12,489 bases of DNA from Anaerolineales bacterium (lineage in GTDB: Bacteria; Chloroflexota; Anaerolineae; Epilineales; JAANWY01), in the NCBI GenBank assembly GCA_018263655.1, contig JAANWY010000359.1, positions 1 to 12,489 of the forward strand, written 5' to 3'. Positions 1-6,889 of the stretch are shown in pieces; position 1 is the first letter of the stretch, and each line of letters opens with the position of its first letter. The notes under the pieces were generated by a model. The model was not told the DNA's origin. It saw only the letters and a list, made by a program, of their open reading frames with translations, and ran no database searches. The position numbers and the translations under genes were made by a program.

Positions 1-125
1 CCAGCAGCCAGGAGACCTTGCCCAGCAGCCGGGAGACCTTGCCCAGCAGCCAGGAGACCTTGCCCAGCAGCCAGGAGACCTTGCCCAGCAGCCAGGAGAC
101 CTTGCCCAACAGTCGGGAGACCTTG
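1..125 (+). repeat. 21-bp tandem repeat, about six copies, in frame in the glycosidase gene
   Basis: The 21-base unit cccagcagccaggagacctt+g repeats from the window start to base 125, with unit boundaries at 21, 42, 63, 84 and 105. Copy 1 lacks its first base because of the window edge; copies 1, 3, 4 and 5 are otherwise identical, copy 2 has one change and copy 6 has three. A degenerate start of a seventh copy (cccaac) follows at 126. In the coding frame each unit gives the heptad QQPGDLA, with QQSGDLA for the last. Because the unit is a multiple of three, copy-number change would keep the frame. The array may extend to the left of the window. Confidence 0.97.
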
Positions 126-859
126 CCCAACGATGGGCGCAGCCGCCGGTGCCAACGCGGCACCAGCGCTGCTTTGTCGATGTATCGGATGGCCAGGCGG
201 GGCTGGCCGTCTTCAATCGCGGCCTGCCGGAATACGAGGTATTGCGCGCTGACGGTCGGAACAGGGTGGCTGTCACACTGCTGCGTTGCGTGGACATGAT
301 CTCGCGGGGTGACTTGTTGACGCGCCCGGAGCACGCCGGCATACCGTGCCCCGCACCTGAAGGTCAGTGCATAGGAGAATACACTTTCGAATACGCAGTG
401 CACCCTCACCTCGGTGACTGGCACACCGTGTACCGCGATGCCTACACCTTCCGCGCTCCGGTCTACCTGCGCCGAGGAGACGAACACGAGGGCTACATCG
501 CTGAGGAGGTCTGGCCGAACGAGCCGCCGGCGAACCAGGCGGCAGACCCTACCACGCTGAAGTCCTCCGATCTGACGGGCGACCTTCCGTCTGAGCTTTC
601 CTTCCTGACTCTGGAACCGGAGACGCTGGTGTTGAGTGCCGTCAAACGGAGTGAACAGGGCCATAAGCTCATCGTGCGGTTCTACAACCCAACGTCGGAA
701 TCCGCGCAAGCCACCATCCGTCTGTGCCGGCCCATTCGTGCTGCTCAAGCAGTGAATCTCAACGAAGAACCCCAGGCGGAACTGGCGGTTGATGAGGACG
801 GCAGCCTGACCCTGCCTGTTGGCGGCAAACAGGTACGGACGATTGGGCTTGAAATCTGA
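2..859 (+). CDS. GH38-like alpha-mannosidase, C-terminal part (5' end outside window)
   Basis: This is the last 285 codons of a larger gene that enters the window from the left; the frame is open from base 2 and ends with TGA at 857-859. After a repeat-rich segment (codons 1-42) come conserved features typical of the C-terminal beta-sandwich region of GH38 alpha-mannosidases and mannosylglycerate hydrolases: FVDVSDG, GLAVFNRGLPEYEV, a TLLR segment, an acidic SRGDLLTRP-type segment, and a Q-C-x-G-E-Y-x-F-E-Y-A segment. Family enzymes are about 800-1050 residues long and remove alpha-linked mannose; the metal-binding and nucleophile Asp residues lie in the N-terminal domain, which is not visible here. 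An internal ATG at 149 would cut into the domain and is not a credible start. The next gene begins 21 bases downstream, suggesting one operon. The family call is made from remembered motifs; exact substrate is unknown. Confidence 0.82.
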   Translation, partial: QQPGDLAQQPGDLAQQPGDLAQQPGDLAQQPGDLAQQSGDLAQRWAQPPVPTRHQRCFVDVSDGQAGLAVFNRGLPEYEVLRADGRNRVAVTLLRCVDMISRGDLLTRPEHAGIPCPAPEGQCIGEYTFEYAVHPHLGDWHTVYRDAYTFRAPVYLRRGDEHEGYIAEEVWPNEPPANQAADPTTLKSSDLTGDLPSELSFLTLEPETLVLSAVKRSEQGHKLIVRFYNPTSESAQATIRLCRPIRAAQAVNLNEEPQAELAVDEDGSLTLPVGGKQVRTIGLEI

Positions 860-880
860 TGCCTGTAGAAGAGGTTTGCT

Positions 881-2092
881 ATGGCCAAAGACCCGGGTGA
901 CACGATGACGCGCAAGGAACGCATGCTCACCGCCATGCACCGTCAGATCCCGGATCGGGTGCCCGTCTGCCCTGACACCTCGGCGATGGTGCCGGCCCGA
1001 CTGACACGTAAGCCCTTCTGGGACATCTTCCTCTACGAGGACCCCTACATCGGGGATGCCTACATTGACCTGCTGCTGCGCTTCGGCAGCGACGGGTGGT
1101 ACATTTACGATGAGCTCCCTTTCGGCAATGCAGCGCTGTGGAAGCCCGACGAGCCCACGTTCTCCCTGGCGCCTTTCAGCGGCATGGTGCCGGCTTCCGT
1201 GGTTCATGAAGACATTGTCAATCGCACCTCGGAGCGCATCACCGTGCGGACCGAGGTCGACACCCCCTTGGGGCCGTTGAGCAAGGTGGAGGTCTATCCG
1301 ATAGCCGACGTCCCCTGGCCCGAGGAGAAGTGGATCAAGGACTTGGAGCGCGACTGGCCGCGCATGCAGTATCTCATAGGCGAGGACTGGACCTACCGTC
1401 CCTTCTTCCGCCGGCGCGACCGGCTGGGCGATTTGGGCGTCTACTCCTGGATGTTGTTCTTGCCCCTTGATTGGTGGTTCCACATTCGCGACGACGCCAA
1501 CGAGCAGCTCACCTTCGACCTGGTTGACCATCCGGAGGAGATGCGCGAGATCTTTGACTACTACACCCGCTTCGCGCTGGCCCAGTTGGAGGCCTTCATC
1601 GAGGCCGGGCCGCCGGACGAGCTTCATATCCAAGGGTCCGTATCTAGCCTGAGCCTGATCTCGCCCACGTTCTATCGCGAATATAATCTGCCCTTCCTTG
1701 AGGCAGTCACGGCCCGATGCCGCGATGTGGGCCTCATCAGCCATCAACATGTCTGTGGCAAATCCTTCCAAGTCGTTGAGATGAGCTACCAGGAAACAGC
1801 CCTTGACGTCATGGAGCCACTCGAGGGGCCGCCGGGTGGGGACGTGGACCTGGCCGAGGCCAAGCGGCGTTGGGGGGACAAGTTCTGTCTCAAAGGGAAC
1901 TTGAACACCTTCGACCTGATGCTGAACGGAACGCCCGAAGAGGTGGCCCAAGCAGCCAGAGATGCCATTGATGCAGCCGGCGAGGGTGGTGGCTACATCC
2001 TGTCTACGGGCGATCAGTGCGGCCGTGATACGCCGGATGCCAATTTCGAAGCTCTGGTGGAGGTCTCCAAGACCTACGGGCGCTATCGCTGA
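881..2092 (+). CDS. UroD-like (uroporphyrinogen decarboxylase / MtaA-type fold) protein 1
   Basis: The 403-residue product has the layout of the UroD/MtaA superfamily: an N-terminal KERMLTAMHRQIPDRVPV segment (residues 12-29), a central TIM-barrel-like region, H290-x-C292-G near the middle of the C-terminal half, and a late Cys (C380) in TGDQCGRDTPDANFEAL. In cobalamin methyltransferases such as MtaA a His-x-Cys and a distant Cys bind zinc; all three are present here. The PxxMxRQAGR substrate motif of true HemE is absent, so heme synthesis is unlikely. The start at 881 is preceded by AGAGG at 870-874 with a six-base gap; an in-frame ATG at 905 has a poorer upstream signal. It follows the glycosidase by 21 bases. 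Function could be methyl transfer or another reaction on a sugar-derived substrate; no corrinoid protein is visible in the window. Confidence 0.88.
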   Translation: MAKDPGDTMTRKERMLTAMHRQIPDRVPVCPDTSAMVPARLTRKPFWDIFLYEDPYIGDAYIDLLLRFGSDGWYIYDELPFGNAALWKPDEPTFSLAPFSGMVPASVVHEDIVNRTSERITVRTEVDTPLGPLSKVEVYPIADVPWPEEKWIKDLERDWPRMQYLIGEDWTYRPFFRRRDRLGDLGVYSWMLFLPLDWWFHIRDDANEQLTFDLVDHPEEMREIFDYYTRFALAQLEAFIEAGPPDELHIQGSVSSLSLISPTFYREYNLPFLEAVTARCRDVGLISHQHVCGKSFQVVEMSYQETALDVMEPLEGPPGGDVDLAEAKRRWGDKFCLKGNLNTFDLMLNGTPEEVAQAARDAIDAAGEGGGYILSTGDQCGRDTPDANFEALVEVSKTYGRYR

Positions 2093-2121
2093 TCAAGCGT
2101 GAGTCATGCAGCGCCGGGGAG

Positions 2122-2180
2122 TTCAAGCTGTTACTGTCGGTAGACCAACGCTTGCCACTCCCGGATCGGGAGAGCTTGAA
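2122..2180 (+). other. Nested inverted repeats in the spacer after UroD-like gene 1
   Basis: The arms TTCAAGCT (2122-2129) and AGCTTGAA (2173-2180) are perfect 8-bp complements. The inner pair CTCCCG (2158-2163) and CGGGAG (2167-2172) with loop GAT abuts the right outer arm. No T-run follows, so this is not a standard intrinsic terminator; it may be a 3' structure, a processing site or an operator. The rest of the 254-base spacer (2093-2346) holds no gene, and I found no convincing promoter in it apart from the ribosome binding site at its end. Confidence 0.45.
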
Positions 2181-2346
2181 GCGGTTCTGTGAGACGATCT
2201 GACTTGAACAATCAACGACGAAATGCTGCTGAGACGAGTGAGGGGGTGATGCCTCGCCGTAAACGAAGCCCATTGCAATTGAAAGTAGAGTGTAGCGTTC
2301 AGTGTGTGAGTTCAACTATCACTTAAGTTCGCAAGGAGGTTTGGTC

Positions 2347-3645
2347 ATGGCTGATCAGAAAAAGATATCGCGACGAGAATTCCTGCAGGCTGCCGGCGCG
2401 GCTGCGGGCGGTCTAGCACTGGCAAGCTGCGCACCGTTGCCGGCAACACCGCCGGCCGCTGAGACGAAGGCGACTGCCCCCGCTGTTGTCGAAAAGAAGA
2501 CCCTCACGCTGGCTATTCAGGGCTTTGCCCACGACGCGGTCCGCATTGTGCTTGACGAGTGGGAGGAGAAGACCGGCCACACGGTTGAGTTGGAGAGCGG
2601 TCCGACCACCGGCCAGGAGATGGTCACTAAGTATGCGCCGGCCTTCCAGGCTGGTGCGAGTCCGGTAGACGTCATGAGCGACGCCGATGACTCGGGGCCG
2701 ATCTTCTACCGCGCCGGCTGGATAGAGCCCCTCGACGGTGTGATCCCCCAGGAGACGTGGGACGACTTCCCGGCGATCTTCGACCAGCAGATCGAGGTCT
2801 GGCACAGCTATGAGGGGCAGCGCTATCGTGTGCCGCACGAGTTTGCCATCGGCTACACCTGGCATCGCAAGGACTGGTTCGACGAAAGAGGTCTTGAACC
2901 CCCCACTACCTGGGACGAACTGGTGGAGATCGGTAAGGCGTTCACCGACCCTCCTGTGTGGGGCACGTTGGAGGCAATTAAGAAGCCGGGCCTGATGTAC
3001 GTCTACATGGCGTACCTCACCGCGCAGAGCGGTGGCGAGATCTTCGAATTCGACGAGGCGACGGCTACGGCGTTCCAGTTCGCGCATGACTTGATCTACA
3101 AGCACAAGATCATGCCCGAGACGGCCCTGTCGATGGACTACACGGAGCAGAACGAAGAGTACATGAACGATCACGTGGCCATCATGCGCCAGTGGCCGTT
3201 CTTCTGGGGCGTTGCGCGGGGGAACGAGGCCTGGTACGAGGAAGGCAAGGCAGAAATTGTGCCGCCGCCTAGCGGCCCGGCTGGCCCTAAGAGTTGGTGG
3301 GGCGGCTGGGGCTTTTCCGTCCCCAAGTTCGCACCGAACAAGGAGGAGGCGCTCGACCTGGTAGCCTTCCTGACCTCCGCTGAGAACGCACCGGTCTTAG
3401 CCGAAGGCCAGAGCTGGTTCGTGATGCCGCGCAAGTCGATCATGGAAGCCATGGGTGGCGAGGGGCTTGTGCCATTCATGAAGGAGTATGTGGATGCTGG
3501 TGTGCCGGCACCACGCCCGTTCCACCCGAAGGTGGCCGAGGCGCAATCGGTGGTTGACGATGTAGCCAGCCTCTACCTGACCGATCAGATATCCCTTGAG
3601 GAAACCATGGAACGCGGCAAAGAGCGCATTGAGGCGCTGGGCTAA
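2347..3645 (+). CDS. ABC transporter extracellular sugar-binding lipoprotein (Tat-type signal)
   Basis: The 432-residue product begins MADQKKISRREFLQAAGAAA: a twin-arginine motif (S8-R9-R10-E-F-L), a hydrophobic Ala/Gly-rich stretch and a lipobox L25-A-S-C28, so the mature protein should be a lipid-anchored binding protein outside the cytoplasmic membrane. A low-complexity Pro/Ala/Thr linker (about residues 29-47) follows. The body matches family 1 extracellular solute-binding proteins, with LTLAIQGFAHDAVRIVLDEWEEKTG near the start and a WWGGWGFSVPK segment near residue 317 followed by a helix with EALDLVAFL. The start at 2347 has AAGGAGG at 2333-2339, seven bases upstream; a longer frame from 2302 would put 15 residues before the signal and is rejected. 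The ligand is probably an oligosaccharide or a mannose-type sugar given the glycosidase upstream, but this is inferred from context. Confidence 0.93.
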   Translation: MADQKKISRREFLQAAGAAAGGLALASCAPLPATPPAAETKATAPAVVEKKTLTLAIQGFAHDAVRIVLDEWEEKTGHTVELESGPTTGQEMVTKYAPAFQAGASPVDVMSDADDSGPIFYRAGWIEPLDGVIPQETWDDFPAIFDQQIEVWHSYEGQRYRVPHEFAIGYTWHRKDWFDERGLEPPTTWDELVEIGKAFTDPPVWGTLEAIKKPGLMYVYMAYLTAQSGGEIFEFDEATATAFQFAHDLIYKHKIMPETALSMDYTEQNEEYMNDHVAIMRQWPFFWGVARGNEAWYEEGKAEIVPPPSGPAGPKSWWGGWGFSVPKFAPNKEEALDLVAFLTSAENAPVLAEGQSWFVMPRKSIMEAMGGEGLVPFMKEYVDAGVPAPRPFHPKVAEAQSVVDDVASLYLTDQISLEETMERGKERIEALG

Positions 3646-3652
3646 CTTGTGC

Positions 3653-3720
3653 CAGAGGTGCAGAGGTGCGGGGGTGCAGGGGTGAATTCTCTCCTGCTCC
3701 TCCGCTCCTTTGCTCTCTCG
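3653..3720 (+). repeat. Long imperfect hairpin made of 8-base units between binding protein and permease
   Basis: The left arm is four 8-base units, AGAGGTGC (3654), AGAGGTGC (3662), GGGGGTGC (3670) and AGGGGTGA (3678). The right arm is TCTCCTGC (3690), TCCTCCGC (3698), TCCTTTGC (3706) and TCTCTCGC (3714). The centre is GAATTC (3684-3689). Folding about the centre pairs the arms over nearly their whole length, with one T-T mismatch every eight bases and several G-T pairs; only the outermost unit pairs poorly. No T-run follows. It starts 8 bases after the binding-protein stop codon. A stem here could protect the upstream message or partly block transcription, giving more binding protein than permease, as known for malE-malF type operons; the effect here is inferred. 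Confidence 0.8.
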
Positions 3721-3781
3721 CTCGGGAATAAGTTATCTAATCCTTAGCCCTAAGACGATTCGCCAGCAAGGAAGTTTTCTG

Positions 3782-4750
3782 ATGTCTCATCCAATATCCG
3801 ATGAAGTGCGTGCAGACGCCGCTCTGGCTCGGGAGGCAGTCCAGGAGCGAGCACTGCGACGCCGTGCCGGCCGGCGGAAGGTGGCACGCCGCTTGGTCAC
3901 GCTCTTCTTGCTGTTATTACCAGCCGTTGGACTGCGCCTGTTCACTGCAGTCTACCCCTACTTGCAGACGATTCGGCTGAGCTTCTACGAGTACAATCCA
4001 GCATTTCCGCCCGAGCGTTTCGTGGGCTTTGAGAACTTCGAGCGCATGGCGTCTGATCCATCTGTCACCAGCAGCGTCAGCTTCACGATCCTGTTTGTCG
4101 TCGTTTCGACGATGTTGCAGTTGATCTTGGGATTGTTGGTTGCGTTGCTGCTGAACCGCGCCTTCTTCGGTCGTGGCCTCGTGCGTGCCATCAACTTGAT
4201 CCCGTGGGCGATCCCGATGGTGGTGGCCGCTATCGGTTTCCGCTGGATGTACAACGCCCAGTACGGAATCATCAATGATCTGCTCCGGCGGACGCTTGGC
4301 TTCACCGTGGCTTGGCTGACCAACTACTGGAGCGCGCGGGTGGCTGTCACGGCTACGAATGTGTGGAAAAGCACGCCGTTCTTGGCCCTGGTCTTCCTGG
4401 CCTCTTTGCAAGGTGTACCCGAGGAACTGTACGAGGCTGGGCGCGTGGACGGCACCAATCGGCTCACTGCGTTCTTTCACATAACGCTGCCGCTGATCTT
4501 GCCACAGGTCACAACTCTGGGGCTCTTTATGCTTGTGTGGCAACTTGCCAGTTTCGACTTGATCTTCACCATGACGGGTGGGGGGCCAGGCTACGCGACG
4601 CAGGTGCTTGCGTACGCGATCTACCAGGTAGCGTTTACGGGCCTGAACTTTGGCTACGCTTCGGCCATCAGTATGGTGCTCTTCGTCGTTGTTGCCATTT
4701 TCGGTACGCTGGGCGTGTTGTTGTACCGGCGCGTGGAAGTCATATACTAG
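3782..4750 (+). CDS. Sugar ABC transporter permease, MalF/UgpA type
   Basis: The 322-residue membrane protein starts with a charged, Arg-rich cytoplasmic tail (residues 1-37) and then shows about six hydrophobic segments, roughly at 38-60, 97-123, 135-155, 185-208, 238-262 and 288-315. The cytoplasmic loop that contacts the ATPase is clear: E218-A-G-x-x-D-G224, then nine residues, I234-x-L-P237. The MTGGGPGYAT segment after the fifth membrane segment is typical of MalF/UgpA-type permeases. The start at 3782 has AAGGA at 3768-3772, nine bases upstream; the frame is open from 3710 but that extension lies partly in the hairpin and has no ribosome binding site. It forms the channel with the second permease 12 bases downstream. 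No ATPase gene is in the window, so a shared MsiK-like ATPase encoded elsewhere is likely. Confidence 0.94.
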   Translation: MSHPISDEVRADAALAREAVQERALRRRAGRRKVARRLVTLFLLLLPAVGLRLFTAVYPYLQTIRLSFYEYNPAFPPERFVGFENFERMASDPSVTSSVSFTILFVVVSTMLQLILGLLVALLLNRAFFGRGLVRAINLIPWAIPMVVAAIGFRWMYNAQYGIINDLLRRTLGFTVAWLTNYWSARVAVTATNVWKSTPFLALVFLASLQGVPEELYEAGRVDGTNRLTAFFHITLPLILPQVTTLGLFMLVWQLASFDLIFTMTGGGPGYATQVLAYAIYQVAFTGLNFGYASAISMVLFVVVAIFGTLGVLLYRRVEVIY

Positions 4751-4762
4751 GAGGGACGCCGG

Positions 4763-5656
4763 ATGGCAATTTCGTCTTCAAAACGACGTGAGCCGGCCTT
4801 CGCTGATCGTAGACTGCGTGTGTTGAGCTGGCTTGATCGGCTGATGCTCATATTGTCTGTGGGTATCTTTCTCTTCGCGGTGTTGTTTCCCTTCTACTGG
4901 ATCGCGCTCTCGTCGTTTTCCCCCCGGTATGAGCTATTCACGATCCCACCACGCTACTGGCTCAGCACTTTTACATTGGAGAACTACCAAGTGCTGGCGG
5001 ACAACATCCCACTCTTGCGATATTTCTTCAATTCGTTGATCTTTGCCAGTGGCTCAAGCGTCGTTTCAGTGGTGGCTGCGTTTCTGGCCAGCTATGCTTT
5101 GGCACGCCTCCGCTTCCGGGGGGCGGACCTGGTCTTCGTGGGCTTCCTGGTCTCCATTGCCCTCCCACAGATTGGCACGCTGGTCCCCCTCTTCGATCTC
5201 TACAATCGGCTGCACATGATCAACACGTACCGGGGTCTCATCATCCTGATGTCGAGCTTGATCACGCCCTTTACGATTTGGATCCTGGTGCCCTTTATTC
5301 AGCAAATCCCAGTGGAAATTGAGGAGGCGGCGACGATTGACGGTGCGCGTCTGCCGCAGATGTTGTGGCACATTGTGGTGCCCGTGATGCGGCCGGCGCT
5401 CGTTACGCTGCTCATTCTCAACTTCATCATCTCGTGGAACGAATTGTTGTATCCACTCGTTTTCGCGACCACCCGCGCCACCAAAACGTTGAGCGTCGGG
5501 CTCGTCGAACTAGCCGTTCAGCCAACGTCCGGCGGGGGCCGGCCCTGGCATCTATTGAGTGCTCAAAGCATGATCATGATCATTCCAGTCCTCGTACTGG
5601 TACTTTTCTTCCAACGACTGATCATCACCGGGCTGACGCGTGGTGCGGTGAAATAG
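4763..5656 (+). CDS. Sugar ABC transporter permease, MalG/UgpE type
   Basis: The 297-residue product has a short charged N-terminus and about six hydrophobic segments (near 27-50, 88-112, 122-146, 157-180, 210-232 and 264-287). The ATPase-contact loop is present as E188-A-A-x-x-D-G194, then nine residues, I204-x-x-P207. The C-terminus ends GLTRGAVK, close to the GLTxGAVKG ending usual for MalG/UgpE-type proteins. A GGAGGG ribosome binding site at 4750-4755 overlaps the stop codon of the first permease and is seven bases before the ATG, so the two are probably translationally coupled. It pairs with the MalF-type protein to build the membrane pore. Confidence 0.95.
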   Translation: MAISSSKRREPAFADRRLRVLSWLDRLMLILSVGIFLFAVLFPFYWIALSSFSPRYELFTIPPRYWLSTFTLENYQVLADNIPLLRYFFNSLIFASGSSVVSVVAAFLASYALARLRFRGADLVFVGFLVSIALPQIGTLVPLFDLYNRLHMINTYRGLIILMSSLITPFTIWILVPFIQQIPVEIEEAATIDGARLPQMLWHIVVPVMRPALVTLLILNFIISWNELLYPLVFATTRATKTLSVGLVELAVQPTSGGGRPWHLLSAQSMIMIIPVLVLVLFFQRLIITGLTRGAVK

Positions 5657-5796
5657 GGGTGGCTACTCAGGCATTTCTCAACTGCGGGTGCAAGGCGGGG
5701 CGGGAGCACAACCCCACGGTCTCCGGCGCAACGTGGCCGGGCAATACCTGCTGTGGGCCATGGTTCAGTACCTGACGCAATGAGGTGGTCGGTCGA

Positions 5797-6882
5797 ATGA
5801 ACACCTATTGGAAAAGACGCTATGCCGAAACGAAGGATTTCTTAACTCGAGTCTGGCATCTGGATAACGATGAGCGCCCCGCTTACTACGTCGGCGTTGC
5901 CATCGACGCCGAAGAGTCGATGCTGGACCGCTTCACCAATCCCGAAAGGATGCTGCGCCATCAATTGAGAGAAATCGAGGTGCGGGAAAAGATCAAAGAC
6001 GATGCCGTCCCCACTTTGTATCCTTATCTGGGCACCGGCGCCTTCGCTTCGGCGTTCGGTTGTGAAGTGACTTGGTATGAAGACGATCACCCCTGGGCCA
6101 ATGCCCTGATCTATGGCAATCCTGATCGAGTATATGCCCTGGAGCAGCCCAAGCCCACCGACGGGCTGCTGGGCGAAGTGCTAGACTATACCCGCCACTT
6201 CCTGGACAGGACGGGAGATGGCTATCCCATCCGCGTGACGGATCTCCAGGGGCCTGTCGATACGGCTTACCTCATTTGGAACAGCGATGACTTCCTGGTC
6301 GCCATGTATACGAATCCAGAGGAGGTGCATCACCTCTTGGGCATGGTGACGCAGTTGATCATCGAGTTTGTTACGGAACAGCGCCGGCTGGTGGAGGATT
6401 TCGTCCCCTGCCACCTACAACCGTGGCTCCCCGACGGCTTCGGCCTGACTGTCAGCGATGACGCCATGGCTCTGCTTTCGCCCGATCTGTACGAGGAGTT
6501 CGCCGTTCCTTATCTCAATCAGCTCTCCGAAGCCTTCAACGGCGTATTCGTCCATTCCTGCGGCAATGTCGAGCATAATCTAGAGAGCCTAAAGAAAGTG
6601 CACAAGCTGCGGGGCATCAACTTCGGGGCGACGGAAACACCCTTTGAAAGTGTTGTCGAGGCTTTCTCGGGCGAGGTCGTCATTTGCCCCCACGTGGGTC
6701 TCAACAAGGACATCACCTTCGACAGCATCTTCGAGTACTTGGAGCATGTCTTGATCACCAAGCAGACCAACCGTGGATTGTATGTCCTAATCGATCCCAC
6801 CAATTCCCTACTGCCGGCCACGATGAAGTGGACGGAGGAAGAGTTGCAGCGATTCTACGCTCTAATCGAGAGATACGTGTGA
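5797..6882 (+). CDS. UroD-like protein 2
   Basis: The 361-residue product resembles UroD-fold proteins found in bacterial sugar loci. It carries a degenerate N-terminal NDERPAYYVGV segment, GAFASAFGCEVTWYEDDHPW in the first third, a DLQGPVDTAYLIW segment, LLSPDLYEEFAVPYL and then H253-S-C255-G-N. The late Cys expected by comparison with UroD-like protein 1 is replaced: the corresponding segment is VLIDPTNSLLP near residues 330-339. The only Cys after C255 is C297, in VVICPHVG. HemE signature residues are not seen. ATG 5797 is chosen because GAGGTG (5783-5788) lies eight bases upstream; a GTG at 5785 would overlap that ribosome binding site. The 140-base gap after the permease gene contains no gene, promoter or terminator that I can support, so it may be part of the same transcript. 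Substrate unknown. Confidence 0.86.
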   Translation: MNTYWKRRYAETKDFLTRVWHLDNDERPAYYVGVAIDAEESMLDRFTNPERMLRHQLREIEVREKIKDDAVPTLYPYLGTGAFASAFGCEVTWYEDDHPWANALIYGNPDRVYALEQPKPTDGLLGEVLDYTRHFLDRTGDGYPIRVTDLQGPVDTAYLIWNSDDFLVAMYTNPEEVHHLLGMVTQLIIEFVTEQRRLVEDFVPCHLQPWLPDGFGLTVSDDAMALLSPDLYEEFAVPYLNQLSEAFNGVFVHSCGNVEHNLESLKKVHKLRGINFGATETPFESVVEAFSGEVVICPHVGLNKDITFDSIFEYLEHVLITKQTNRGLYVLIDPTNSLLPATMKWTEEELQRFYALIERYV

Positions 6883-6889
6883 GGAGAAG

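Noticed and set aside
18..299. Open frame encoding a PSSQETL heptad repeat
   Set aside because: It is the same 21-base repeat read in another frame. After the repeat it has no recognisable domain, whereas the frame from base 2 continues into a clear glycosidase domain.
881..2092. Assignment as hemE (true uroporphyrinogen decarboxylase)
   Set aside because: The conserved HemE N-terminal substrate motif is absent, and a metal-type His-x-Cys plus late Cys arrangement is present instead.
2413..3174. 253-codon open frame on the minus strand inside the binding-protein gene
   Set aside because: It is antisense to a well-supported gene, has no recognisable domain, and long antisense frames are expected at this base composition.
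3653..3720. CRISPR or simple tandem repeat reading of the 8-base units
   Set aside because: Units are far too short and there are no spacers; the arms are inverted relative to each other.
3710..3781. N-terminal extension of the MalF-type permease
   Set aside because: It begins inside the hairpin region with no ribosome binding site, while ATG 3782 has AAGGA nine bases upstream.
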